Source: a bacterium
GTDB taxonomy: Bacteria > Eremiobacterota > Eremiobacteria > Baltobacterales > Baltobacteraceae
Length of the DNA: 14,952 bases
Direction of reading: 5' to 3'
NCBI GenBank assembly: GCA_021784715.1
Contig: JAJYHP010000013.1
Location: 1-14,952, forward strand
Within the stretch, counting starts at the first letter, position 1, and each line of letters begins with the position of its first letter. Made by a program: the position numbers and the translations under genes. The notes below the pieces were generated by a model. That model saw only the letters and a program-made list of their open reading frames with translations. It did not search any database and was not told where the DNA came from. Of this stretch, positions 1 through 6,417 are shown piece after piece.

Positions 1-72
1 GATCTCGCGCTCCGCGCTATCCGGGCTCCCTTCCTCAATATCGATGATGACGTTGGTATCGAGCGCGATCAT
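1..72 (-). CDS. PIN-domain toxin of VapC type (N-terminal fragment, cut by window edge)
   Basis: Only the first 24 codons lie in the window. They read M-I-A-L-D-T-N-V-I-I-D-I, which is the usual beginning of a PIN ribonuclease domain, with the first metal-binding aspartate in the L-D-T-N-V motif (Asp5). The start ATG overlaps the stop codon of the upstream antitoxin gene (ATGA, 69-72), the standard coupling of vapBC pairs. VapC toxins cut tRNA or rRNA and are held inactive by the antitoxin; that role is inferred from the family and the gene order. The catalytic core beyond the first aspartate is outside the window. Confidence 0.8.
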   Translation of the reverse strand, partial: MIALDTNVIIDIEEGSPDSAEREI

Positions 73-329
73 TCCTCGATATCGCCGCGCATCTCGCGGA
101 CTTCCGCGTCGACCGTTTCAGGCGACTTTCCGCCCCCCCGTCGGCTTCGCCCGACGAGCGGCGCGAGGCGCTCTCTCACCGAGGGCGGGAGCAGCACGAT
201 CGAGCCATCGTCTCCCAGTTCGAAGCGAATGCTATCGCCCGGCCCCACATTGAGCAGGGCGCTAACCCCCTTCGGTAGCGTCATCTGATTCTTACTCGTT
301 AACCGTGCTCGAAATTCCTTACTTTTCAT
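69..329 (-). CDS. AbrB/SpoVT-type antitoxin of a VapBC-like pair
   Basis: An 86-residue protein whose N-terminal half (about residues 4-48) has the SpoVT-AbrB swapped-hairpin pattern: R-A-R-L-T-S-K-N-Q-M-T-L-P-K-G-V, then a V-G-P-G-D-S-I-R-F turn and a hydrophobic strand. Such N-terminal domains bind operator DNA and the C-terminal tail (rich in E, R and D) wraps the toxin. The gene overlaps the PIN toxin start by 4 bp. The start ATG at 329 is fixed by the first in-frame ATG and by the promoter only a few bases upstream. A loose GTAAGG touches the start codon, so no normal Shine-Dalgarno spacing exists. It probably represses its own promoter together with the toxin (family knowledge). Confidence 0.82.
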   Translation of the reverse strand: MKSKEFRARLTSKNQMTLPKGVSALLNVGPGDSIRFELGDDGSIVLLPPSVRERLAPLVGRSRRGGGKSPETVDAEVREMRGDIEE

Positions 330-342
330 CCTTACTTCATCC
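317..342 (-). repeat. Two tandem near-copies of GGATGAAGTAA over the antitoxin start
   Basis: On the minus strand the motif GGATGAAGTAA is followed directly by GGATGAAAAGTAAGG, the same word with two extra A. The copies cover the end of the -10, the presumed transcription start and the first codons. Their position fits an autoregulatory operator for the AbrB-type antitoxin; that role is an inference. Confidence 0.45.
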
Positions 343-367
343 TAAGCAAGCGCGCCGAACGTGTCAA
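339..367 (-). promoter_or_regulatory. Sigma70-type promoter of the toxin-antitoxin pair
   Basis: Read on the minus strand there is a perfect -35 TTGACA (367-362), a 17-bp spacer and a -10 TAGGAT (344-339). Transcription should begin near 332-333, leaving about 3-4 bases before the ATG at 329, so the mRNA is expected to be leaderless or nearly so. The promoter lies in the divergent space shared with phaB. Confidence 0.75.
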
Positions 368-400
368 GCTCAGGTTTGGCGCAAAGGAGGCCACTGCATC

Positions 401-417
401 GCTAGGTAAGCCTAGCG
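401..417. promoter_or_regulatory. Palindrome GCTAGG-TAAG-CCTAGC before phaB (candidate PHA operator, copy 1)
   Basis: A perfect 6-bp inverted repeat with a 4-base centre (401-416), ending two bases before the phaB ATG. It matches the 17-bp site over the phasin -10 (5964-5980) at 13 of 17 positions and the site at 4341-4357 at 12 of 17. As RNA it would fold into a hairpin between AAGGAGG (384-390) and the start codon, cutting the effective spacing from 28 to about 12 bases. Both a DNA operator and a translational element are possible. A second small palindrome, TTTG-GCG-CAAA, sits at 375-385. Confidence 0.55.
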
Positions 418-418
418 C

Positions 419-1210
419 ATGAGCAATTCGACGGTCCCCGCTGCCGCCGCCAGTGCGGCACTCACTTCGCTTGTCGGCCGGGTCGGCATCGTCACCGGGG
501 GCGCACGCGGCCTCGGCGCCGCGATGACCAAGCTGCTCGCCGACGACGGAGCGACCGTGGCGATCCTCGGCCTTCCAGCCGACGAGCCGCGCGCGCAAGA
601 ATTGCGCGGCACGCTGAACGGCAGCGCGGAACGCGTCGTCTTTTACGAAAGCAACGTCGGCGAATACGATCGTTGCGTCGCGGCGGTCAACGACGTCATC
701 GCCAAACACGGGCGCATCGATTTCCTCATCAACAACGCCGGCATCACCGCCGATAAGACGTTGCGAAAACTCAGCATCGAGGATTGGCATAAGGTCCTGC
801 AGATCAATCTCTCGGGGCCTTTTTACATGACGAAGGCGGTGATCGAACAGATGATCGCGCAAGGCTACGGCCGCATCGTCAACATTAGTTCGGTAATCGG
901 ACTCACCGGAAATATCGGGCAGGCGAATTACGCGTCGGCGAAGGCCGGTTTGCTCGGCCTCACCAAGACCGTCGCGCTGGAAATGGCCGGGCGCGGCATA
1001 ACCTGCAACGCCATCGCGCCGGGTTTTATCAAAACCGAGATGGTCGCGGCGATGCCCGAAGCGGCCATCGCCGCCGCAACCGCGCAGACGCCGATCGGCC
1101 GCATGGGCGACCCTTCGGAGATCGCGCGTACGGTCCGTTTTCTCATCGATGAAAAGAGCGCCTTCATTACCGGCGCAACCTTCAATATCAACGGGGGGAT
1201 GTTCATGTGA
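419..1210 (+). CDS. phaB: Acetoacetyl-CoA reductase (short-chain dehydrogenase), PHA synthesis
   Basis: A 263-residue classical short-chain dehydrogenase. The cofactor loop T26-G-G-A-R-G-L-G, the N-N-A-G-I motif and the catalytic set S158, Y171 and K175 (Y-A-S-A-K) are all visible, as is the I-A-P-G-F-I-K-T-E-M segment. It would reduce acetoacetyl-CoA to (R)-3-hydroxybutyryl-CoA, the monomer for PHA synthase, in the cytoplasm. By sequence alone it could be FabG-like; the adjoining phaC makes the PhaB role likely. An in-frame TAG at 413 excludes any earlier start, so the roughly 17 extra N-terminal residues before the first strand are real unless an unusual start is used. The nearest strong Shine-Dalgarno is 28 bases upstream across a hairpin. 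Its end overlaps phaC by 4 bp. Confidence 0.85.
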   Translation: MSNSTVPAAAASAALTSLVGRVGIVTGGARGLGAAMTKLLADDGATVAILGLPADEPRAQELRGTLNGSAERVVFYESNVGEYDRCVAAVNDVIAKHGRIDFLINNAGITADKTLRKLSIEDWHKVLQINLSGPFYMTKAVIEQMIAQGYGRIVNISSVIGLTGNIGQANYASAKAGLLGLTKTVALEMAGRGITCNAIAPGFIKTEMVAAMPEAAIAAATAQTPIGRMGDPSEIARTVRFLIDEKSAFITGATFNINGGMFM

Positions 1211-3069
1211 TCGGCTCGATTCCGGTTGAAGAGTTTCAGTACGCGCTCGACATGAGCGGGCTCGATCCCGCTTCGCTCGGCGACGCGCTGCGCGCGGTGA
1301 TCGCCGATGCGATGAGCGACCCGATGCGCATGACCACCTGGATGACGACGCTGGCGCTCACGCAGCAGAGCATCGGCATGAACATGTTGCGCCGCATGAG
1401 CGGCGAGAGCGTCGATGCGGTTGCCACGCCGAACGACGGCGACAAGCGCTTCTCCGATCCGGCATGGCGCGATAACCCGATGCTCGCGGGAACGCTCGAA
1501 GAGTATCTCTCGCAAGCGCGCGCGTCGATGCAGCTGGTCGAAGGTTCGCGGCTTCCCGAAATGACCAAACGCAAAGCCCGCTTTGCGATGCAGATGTTGA
1601 TAGACATGTACGCACCGAGCAACGTGCCATGGATGAACCCGAGCGTCATCAAAGAGGCGATGGAGACCGGCGGGCAATCGCTACAGCAAGGCCTCGCCAA
1701 TTATATGGACGACCTGCAGAATAACAAAGGCATGCCGCGCCAGGTCGATACCAGCAAATTCAAACTCGGCGTGAACCTCGCCGCCACCCCCGGCCGCATC
1801 GTCTATCGCAACGAACTCATGGAGTTGATCGCCTACGAACCGCAGAGCGCGAAGGTTCACAAGACGCCGTTGCTCTGCAGCCCTCCGTGGATTAACAAAT
1901 ACTACGTCATGGATCTCGCGCCCGGGCGTTCGTTCGTGGAATGGGCGGTGCGCCACGGCCACCAGACCTTCATGATCTCCTATCGCAATCCCGACGAGAG
2001 CCTCGCCAACGTGACGATGGACGATTATCTCAAACTCGGGCCGCTCGCCGCGCTCGATGCGATCGAAGCGATCACCGGCGAGAAGCAGACGAATATCGCG
2101 GCCCTCTGCTTGGGCGGTACGCTCTCCTACATTCTCCTCGCCTATCTCGCCGCGCACGGGCAGGCCGATCGCGTGAAGAGTTTGAGCACGACGAACACGC
2201 TCATCGATTTCAGCGAGCCGGGCGATCTCGGCGTCTTCACCGACGAAGCGACGATCTCGCGCCTCGAGAAAAAGATGAACGAACGCGGATATCTCGAGTC
2301 GACCGAGATGGCCGGCACCTTCGACTGGATGCGCGCGAACGATCTCATTTGGAGCTACGTCGTGAACAACTGGTACATGGGCAAACAGCCGCCGGCGTTC
2401 GACATCCTTGCATGGAACGGCGACAGCACGCGCATGCCCGCAGCGATGCATTCGCAGTATCTCCGCTCGTGCTACCTTCGCAACGCGATCGTTCAACCGG
2501 GAGCGTTTACGATTCTCGGCACCCCGATCGATCTCGGCACGATTCGCACGCCGCTCTACGTCTTGGGTGCGGAGAACGACCACATCGCGCCGTGGCGCTC
2601 GAGTTTCAAAGCGCTCGCACTCGTCGGCAGCACCGATAAAAAATATACGCTGACCAACGCCGGACATATCGCCGGCATCGTCAACCCGCCCGGCGGCAAG
2701 AAGAGCTGGCACTGGACGAAAGCGCACGTCGATAGCGCGGAGACGGCCGACGGTTGGCTCGCAACCACCACCAAAGAAGAAGGCAGCTGGTGGGAGGATT
2801 GGGCGCGTTGGATCGAACCGCGCGGCGGCGAGATGGTGCGCCCGTACGATCTTCCCAGCGGCGAACCGGCCCCGGGCCCCTACGTGCAAAACCAGGTCGC
2901 GGAGCCGATCGATCTTCCGGCGCGCAAAGCGCAATCGGCGCCCGCACCCGCAGCAGCGACGACGCCGAAGGCTGCAACGCACGGTAACGGCAGCGCGAAC
3001 GGAGACCGGAGACCCGCACCCAAGAGCGCGCCGAAGAACGCCGAGAAGAAAGCGAAGGGACGGCGATGA
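1207..3069 (+). CDS. phaC: Polyhydroxyalkanoate synthase, class I-like, with basic C-terminal tail
   Basis: A 620-residue PHA synthase that polymerises (R)-3-hydroxyacyl-CoA at the granule surface. The PhaC N-terminal region comes first, then the alpha/beta-hydrolase core with nucleophile Cys301 in A-L-C-L-G-G, Asp458 in G-A-E-N-D-H-I-A-P-W and His487 in A-G-H-I-A-G. The lipase-like box has Ala where G-x-C-x-G-G is usual. The C-terminal 50 or so residues are low-complexity Ala/Pro/Lys/Arg and strongly basic, longer than most class I enzymes need. The start is GTG 1207, overlapping the phaB stop (GTGA), with a G-rich Shine-Dalgarno (GGGGGG, about 1193-1198) before it. No PhaE or PhaR subunit is present, in keeping with class I. 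The 3' end overlaps the XRE gene by 4 bp, so the three genes form one coupled operon. Confidence 0.92.
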   Translation: MIGSIPVEEFQYALDMSGLDPASLGDALRAVIADAMSDPMRMTTWMTTLALTQQSIGMNMLRRMSGESVDAVATPNDGDKRFSDPAWRDNPMLAGTLEEYLSQARASMQLVEGSRLPEMTKRKARFAMQMLIDMYAPSNVPWMNPSVIKEAMETGGQSLQQGLANYMDDLQNNKGMPRQVDTSKFKLGVNLAATPGRIVYRNELMELIAYEPQSAKVHKTPLLCSPPWINKYYVMDLAPGRSFVEWAVRHGHQTFMISYRNPDESLANVTMDDYLKLGPLAALDAIEAITGEKQTNIAALCLGGTLSYILLAYLAAHGQADRVKSLSTTNTLIDFSEPGDLGVFTDEATISRLEKKMNERGYLESTEMAGTFDWMRANDLIWSYVVNNWYMGKQPPAFDILAWNGDSTRMPAAMHSQYLRSCYLRNAIVQPGAFTILGTPIDLGTIRTPLYVLGAENDHIAPWRSSFKALALVGSTDKKYTLTNAGHIAGIVNPPGGKKSWHWTKAHVDSAETADGWLATTTKEEGSWWEDWARWIEPRGGEMVRPYDLPSGEPAPGPYVQNQVAEPIDLPARKAQSAPAPAAATTPKAATHGNGSANGDRRPAPKSAPKNAEKKAKGRR

Positions 3070-3422
3070 ATTCGAAGGACGGCAACGCGTGGAAGGGGCT
3101 CGGCGAATTCATTCGCAGCCAACGCGAACTCGCGAATCTTTCCTTGCGCCAACTCGCCGACGTCGCGAAAGTTTCGAACCCCTATCTCAGCCAGATCGAG
3201 CGCGGGCTCTACAAACCCTCCGCCGAGGTCCTCAAGAGTATCGCGAACGCGCTGCAGTTATCGGCCGAGACGATGTACGCGCAGGCGGGGCTTCTCGATG
3301 ACGACAGCAAGCCGACCACGAGCCAGAGCCTCGAACAGGCGATCCGGCTCGACCCCGCACTGACGACCGATCAGAAAGAGACGCTGATCCGCATCTATCG
3401 CGGATTTACGAACCGGGGCTAA
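3066..3422 (+). CDS. XRE-family HTH regulator in the PHA operon
   Basis: A 118-residue protein with a Cro/C1-type helix-turn-helix at about residues 12-66 (I-R-S-Q-R-E-L-A-N-L-S-L-R-Q-L-A, then V-S-N-P-Y-L-S-Q-I-E-R-G), followed by a short acidic helical tail. Its ATG overlaps the phaC stop (ATGA), and GAAGGGA lies 6 bases upstream of the start. Being translated together with the synthase, it is the obvious candidate to sense polymer state and control PHA genes, as unrelated PhaR proteins do elsewhere; this is inference. The window holds three copies of a 17-bp palindrome near PHA or signalling genes that could be its sites. No clear terminator is seen between this gene and the convergent PDZ gene. 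Confidence 0.85.
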   Translation: MNSKDGNAWKGLGEFIRSQRELANLSLRQLADVAKVSNPYLSQIERGLYKPSAEVLKSIANALQLSAETMYAQAGLLDDDSKPTTSQSLEQAIRLDPALTTDQKETLIRIYRGFTNRG

Positions 3423-3480
3423 CGGGAGCGCGTTTGCAATCGACGCAACTGGACGGCGTTCGGCGGGGAGCATCGCATCG

Positions 3481-4170
3481 TCACAACACGACCGTTAAGG
3501 TGATGGTCTCTCCGTTTCGCAATACCAAAACCGGAATCTTGGCTCCGGTTTGCGTGATGGAAAGCACCGTTTCGATATCCTGAACCGTGCGTACCGCATT
3601 CCCCCCAAACGACGTGATGACGTCGTTTTGTTTTAGCCCTGCGAGATCACCTTGCCCACCGGGGGCGATCGTTGCGATAGTGACACCACCGTCGGTGTTT
3701 TTAAGAATGAGGCCTAATCTCTTAATCGTGACTGACGATGCCGTGGGAACTTCTCCGTACCGCCATGTCGTGCCGTCGACAAAATGCACGTCTTGGGCTC
3801 GACAAGTTACTTTCGGATGTGAAAATAGCGGGGAGTATACAGCGGCCCCGGTTTGTTTTCGAAATTTATGAATTATTTCAACGCCTGGTGAAAACGTCCC
3901 GGCGTCCCGAATGATAACGCTGTGCTGTCCGGCCTTCACCAGAAATGCAATGAGGTTTGCCGTTTTATGGCTTTCGTTCGTATATTCAATTCGCACCCCA
4001 TCCGCTACGCCGACGAGCAAATTTCCTCGGTAGTAGAACTGACAGTCGTTTACCATGATCGGGCTTTGTCCGTCGGCGGCAGAATTTCCAAATACCGGGC
4101 CAGCCGCAGTCGCCGATGCCGTGCATAGCAGCGACAGTATCGCTATTCCTAAAATATAACGAGCGAACAT
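3481..4170 (-). CDS. Secreted or periplasmic PDZ-domain protein of unknown function
   Basis: A 229-residue protein with a clear Sec signal peptide (residues 1-22, hydrophobic core L-G-I-A-I-L-S-L-L, probable cleavage after A-T-A-A). The middle (about 30-145) is not recognised; it holds two cysteines (in N-D-C-Q-F-Y-Y and V-T-C-R-A-Q) that may form a disulfide. Residues about 150-229 are a PDZ domain (L-G-L-I-L, P-G-G-Q-G-D-L-A-G-L-K, N-D-V-I-T-S-F-G-G). No protease domain is attached, so it is probably a peptide-binding or adaptor protein. A good Shine-Dalgarno (AGGGAGGG) precedes the ATG. Base composition is visibly more AT-rich than the flanking genes, suggesting a later arrival. It stands alone, convergent with the PHA operon and divergent from the GGDEF gene. 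Confidence 0.75.
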   Translation of the reverse strand: MFARYILGIAILSLLCTASATAAGPVFGNSAADGQSPIMVNDCQFYYRGNLLVGVADGVRIEYTNESHKTANLIAFLVKAGQHSVIIRDAGTFSPGVEIIHKFRKQTGAAVYSPLFSHPKVTCRAQDVHFVDGTTWRYGEVPTASSVTIKRLGLILKNTDGGVTIATIAPGGQGDLAGLKQNDVITSFGGNAVRTVQDIETVLSITQTGAKIPVLVLRNGETITLTVVL

Positions 4171-4340
4171 ACAGACGGTCGGCCCTCCCTGCGGCTATAC
4201 CTCGGGTGATGCCTACGGCCACCCCGATGTCATCGCCGATTTTGCACTTTCGTGCAGCCGCTACCTCGTCAGAGCGCCGAAAACATGTCGCAATCGCCAC
4301 GGCAGAGCGAGCCGCACGCAACCGCTCTTCGCAGGCGTTT

Positions 4341-4357
4341 GCTTGGTTTACTTAGCG
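4341..4357 (+). promoter_or_regulatory. Copy 2 of the PHA-type palindrome with extended -10, before the GGDEF gene
   Basis: GCTTGGTTTACTTAGCG differs at a single base from the 17-bp site over the phasin -10 (5964-5980). It contains TGG-TTTACT, an extended -10 aligned exactly with the phasin TGG-TATACT; I see no good -35. A promoter here would start transcription near 4359, which argues that the downstream coding region begins after this point. Confidence 0.5.
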
Positions 4358-4404
4358 GTTGGGCCGCGGGAAACAAGCAACCGTTCGTATGGTATTGTCG
4401 CCAG

Positions 4405-5670
4405 GTGCGGCCGGCCTCCAAGTCGCATTCTAGCGTCGTGTCCGACGATCGAAGGGGGTCGTATCGTCGTTGGTTGGAGCGTAGCTCGACCACAACGATC
4501 TTCGTCTATAGTGCGCTCATCATCGCGTTCTTTCCGGCGTTCCATTTCGTGTTGGGTGCGACGCCTGGCGTGCCTCCGGATTCGCTCGCACTTCGAATCG
4601 CCGCTGCCGCGATCGCCGCGGCCGTATCGATCGCGCTGCTCGTCGCCCCACGACTACGACGCTATTCGCCGAATCTGCAGCTCCTCAACGTCCTCCCAAC
4701 GATCGTTGCTTCGCCGATTCTCGTCGTAAACAGCGGGAACGATCCCGCCTATATTGCGGGAAGTCTCATCCTAGCGATCGGCGTGCAGCAGGCATTCTAC
4801 CGCACGCGCGATTTCGTTATTGTCTTAGCGACGACGCTCGGCGTCGAAATGATCTATTCCGCGATGCGGGGCGTGTTTTTTACACCCGCCAATCTCAACG
4901 CGCTCGCACTCACGGGAAGCGGTTTCTTCGTTGCGATGTCGGCCGGAATCTTGCGCCTGCGCGTCCAGCGCAACGAGCGCGAGCTTCGGTCGATCGTTCG
5001 CGACCGCACCCGTGAGCTCTCCGAGGCCAACGCAAAGCTTGAAGAGATGAGCGTTACCGACCCGTTGACGGGGCTACGCAACCGGAGATTTCTCGCGCAG
5101 CATCTCGAACTTGAAGTTGCCGCTGCACTGCGACGCAGCGGCGACGTACCCGATGCCGATCTTCTATTTTTCCTCATCGACCTCGACCATTTCAAAGCCG
5201 TGAACGATACCTATGGCCATAATGCGGGCGACTTGGTGCTCATGCAAATGCGCGATCGTCTCCGCGAAGTCTTTCGCGAGTCCGATTTTCTGGTGCGCTG
5301 GGGCGGCGAGGAGTTTTTGGTGGTGACGCGCAGTAGCCGCCGCCACGATGCATGCGATATCGCCGAACGAGCCCGAGCGGCGGTCGCGCGACGTCCGTTC
5401 GCGCTCGAACGAGGGCAACGCGTCAACGCTACCTGCTCGATCGGTTTCGCCGCCTTTCCGTTCGTCCCGTACTCTCCGCTCTCGCTGAGCTGGATGCAGG
5501 TCGTCGCGCTCGCAGACCGAGCGCTCTATCTCGCCAAAGAGCATGGCCGGAATACCTGGGTCGGCGCTTCGGCCGGCCGCGTCGAGCCCGACGCGCTCGC
5601 GGAGCGCCTGGCGATCCTGGGCATCGACGCCTTCCGCGACGGCACCCTCGACGTGCTCCTGCCGAGGTAA
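4405..5670 (+). CDS. Membrane-bound GGDEF protein (diguanylate cyclase)
   Basis: About five to six hydrophobic membrane segments (numbered from GTG 4405: about 30-50, 60-82, 92-109, 115-132, 136-154, 163-183) are followed by a short charged coiled coil (185-215) and a full GGDEF domain. The active site is G-G-E-E-F (300-304), with an inhibitory I-site R-E-S-D five residues before it, so product-inhibited synthesis of c-di-GMP is expected. The frame is open back to GTG 4252 and ATG 4285. I prefer GTG 4405 (GTG 4438 also possible), because codons before it have weak third-position GC bias and the palindrome and promoter-like site at 4341-4357 lie there. None of these starts has a convincing Shine-Dalgarno. 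The N-terminal membrane part is not one I can name. Confidence 0.82.
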   Translation: MRPASKSHSSVVSDDRRGSYRRWLERSSTTTIFVYSALIIAFFPAFHFVLGATPGVPPDSLALRIAAAAIAAAVSIALLVAPRLRRYSPNLQLLNVLPTIVASPILVVNSGNDPAYIAGSLILAIGVQQAFYRTRDFVIVLATTLGVEMIYSAMRGVFFTPANLNALALTGSGFFVAMSAGILRLRVQRNERELRSIVRDRTRELSEANAKLEEMSVTDPLTGLRNRRFLAQHLELEVAAALRRSGDVPDADLLFFLIDLDHFKAVNDTYGHNAGDLVLMQMRDRLREVFRESDFLVRWGGEEFLVVTRSSRRHDACDIAERARAAVARRPFALERGQRVNATCSIGFAAFPFVPYSPLSLSWMQVVALADRALYLAKEHGRNTWVGASAGRVEPDALAERLAILGIDAFRDGTLDVLLPR

Positions 5671-5700
5671 GGCGCTCGCCGCGGGGGCACCGCCGCCTGC

Positions 5701-5928
5701 CCCTGCTCGCTGCTCGCCCTCGATACGGCTGCTTCGCGGCCTACTCGGGCTGACAGGGGGCCACCCTCGGGCTGACAGGGGGCCACCCTCGGGCTGACAC
5801 ATGTTGTCACGCCGAGTAGGGCGCGATAGCGCCCGTATCGAGGCGCCGTCGCACGCCCTGCTCGCTGCTCGCCCTCGATACGCGCTTCGCGCTACTCGGG
5901 CTGACAGGGGGCCACCCTCGGGCTGACA
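5701..5928. repeat. Cluster of REP-like hairpin elements (three units, one inverted)
   Basis: Three units share the frame CTCGATAC-[hairpin]-TACTCGG followed by GCTGACA or a variant: about 5718-5757, 5802-5843 (inverted) and 5873-5906. The hairpin stems differ but each pairs with itself: GGCTGC/GCGGCC, GGGCGC/GCGCCC (5819-5834, loop GATA) and GCGC/GCGC. The flanks CGATA and TACTCG pair as well, apart from one bulged C. Two units are also preceded by the same CCCTGCTCGCTGCTCGCC word (5701-5718 and 5856-5873). No reading frame here looks coding. Such elements often act as transcription or mRNA-stability signals or are small mobile repeats. Confidence 0.75.
5747..5800. repeat. 22-bp tandem repeat, two full units plus a partial
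   Basis: Units 5747-5768 and 5769-5790 are identical, with a partial third at 5791-5800. A further full unit with partial follow-on occurs at 5898-5928, after another hairpin element. The core reads GGGCTGACAGGGGGCC and then ACCCTC. There are no spacers of CRISPR type. Confidence 0.85.
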
Positions 5929-5945
5929 CTAGAGCGACAAAAGGC

Positions 5946-5975
5946 TTGACGCGCACCGCATGCGCTTGGTATACT
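5946..5975 (+). promoter_or_regulatory. Strong sigma70 promoter of the phasin gene
   Basis: -35 TTGACG (5946-5951), an 18-bp spacer and -10 TATACT (5970-5975), with TGG directly before the -10 as an extended element. Expected transcription start is near 5982, giving a leader of about 30 bases that holds AAGGAG (6000-6005) six bases before the ATG. Confidence 0.8.
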
Positions 5976-5980
5976 TAGCG
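5964..5980. promoter_or_regulatory. Copy 3 of the PHA-type palindrome, over the phasin -10
   Basis: GCTTGGTATACTTAGCG overlaps the -10 hexamer, the classic place for a repressor. It matches the 4341-4357 copy at 16 of 17 bases and the pre-phaB copy at 13 of 17. The shared consensus is GCTWGGTWWRCYTAGCG. The likely binder is unknown; the XRE protein of the phaC operon is the nearest candidate. Confidence 0.55.
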
Positions 5981-6011
5981 CACGTAGCAGCAGACCCCTC
6001 AAGGAGCAGAT

Positions 6012-6338
6012 ATGAGCAACGATTTCACCCAGACCCTCAATAAGATGCAAGGCGAAGCCCTCGACCTCGTCAAGAAGGCCCAGGACGCCAACGTCGAGAG
6101 CCTCCGCCAAGTGCGCGAGATGATCGGCCAGATCCCGACCACGATGCAGATCCCTAGCGTCGAGAGCCTCCCCTCGGTCACCAAGAGCATCGAGCTCGGC
6201 TTCGAGTTCGCCGGCAAGTTCCTCGAGCTCCGCAAGGCCTACGCCCTGCAGCTCGCCGAGATCTTCACCGCCGCGCAGAAGGAAGCCACCGAGGCGACCG
6301 TGCGCGTTGCGAAAGCGGCGACCGCCAGCGTCAACTAA
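6012..6338 (+). CDS. Phasin-like PHA granule protein
   Basis: A 108-residue, mostly helical protein without signal peptide or membrane segment. Its pattern (M-Q-G-E-A-L-D-L-V-K-K-A-Q early, then F-A-G-K-F-L-E-L-R-K-A-Y-A-L-Q-L-A-E) is that of small phasins, amphipathic proteins that coat PHA granules in the cytoplasm and set their size and number. The context (PHA synthase operon nearby and a shared promoter palindrome) supports this. It has the best promoter and Shine-Dalgarno in the window and an intrinsic terminator, so it is a monocistronic, probably abundant message. Codon choice is strongly biased (7 of 8 lysines are AAG, mostly CTC/CTG for leucine), in keeping with high expression. Small phasins diverge quickly, so a generic coiled-coil protein is not excluded. 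Confidence 0.78.
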   Translation: MSNDFTQTLNKMQGEALDLVKKAQDANVESLRQVREMIGQIPTTMQIPSVESLPSVTKSIELGFEFAGKFLELRKAYALQLAEIFTAAQKEATEATVRVAKAATASVN

Positions 6339-6363
6339 GCTCCCGGCAACCGCCGAAAGCACT

Positions 6364-6400
6364 CGAAGGCTCGCGTCACACGCGGGCCTTCGCTGTTTTG
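6364..6400 (+). terminator. Intrinsic terminator after the phasin gene
   Basis: A 13-bp stem (6364-6376 with 6380-6392, one G-U pair, loop CAC) is followed by CTGTTTTG. It ends only 18 bases before the ubiD-family start codon, separating the two transcription units. Confidence 0.85.
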
Positions 6401-6417
6401 TGCGGAAATAATCGGGC

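Noticed and set aside
1681..2982. 433-residue minus-strand frame opposite phaC
   Set aside because: Arg-rich antisense frame typical of GC-rich genes; it lies fully under phaC, which has all catalytic residues.
4252..4404. N-terminal extension of the membrane GGDEF protein from GTG 4252 or ATG 4285
   Set aside because: Weak third-position GC bias, no Shine-Dalgarno, and it contains the palindrome and promoter-like site at 4341-4357. Not fully excluded.
5747..5928. CRISPR array
   Set aside because: The repeats are directly adjacent or separated by other hairpin repeats. There are no unique spacers of uniform length.
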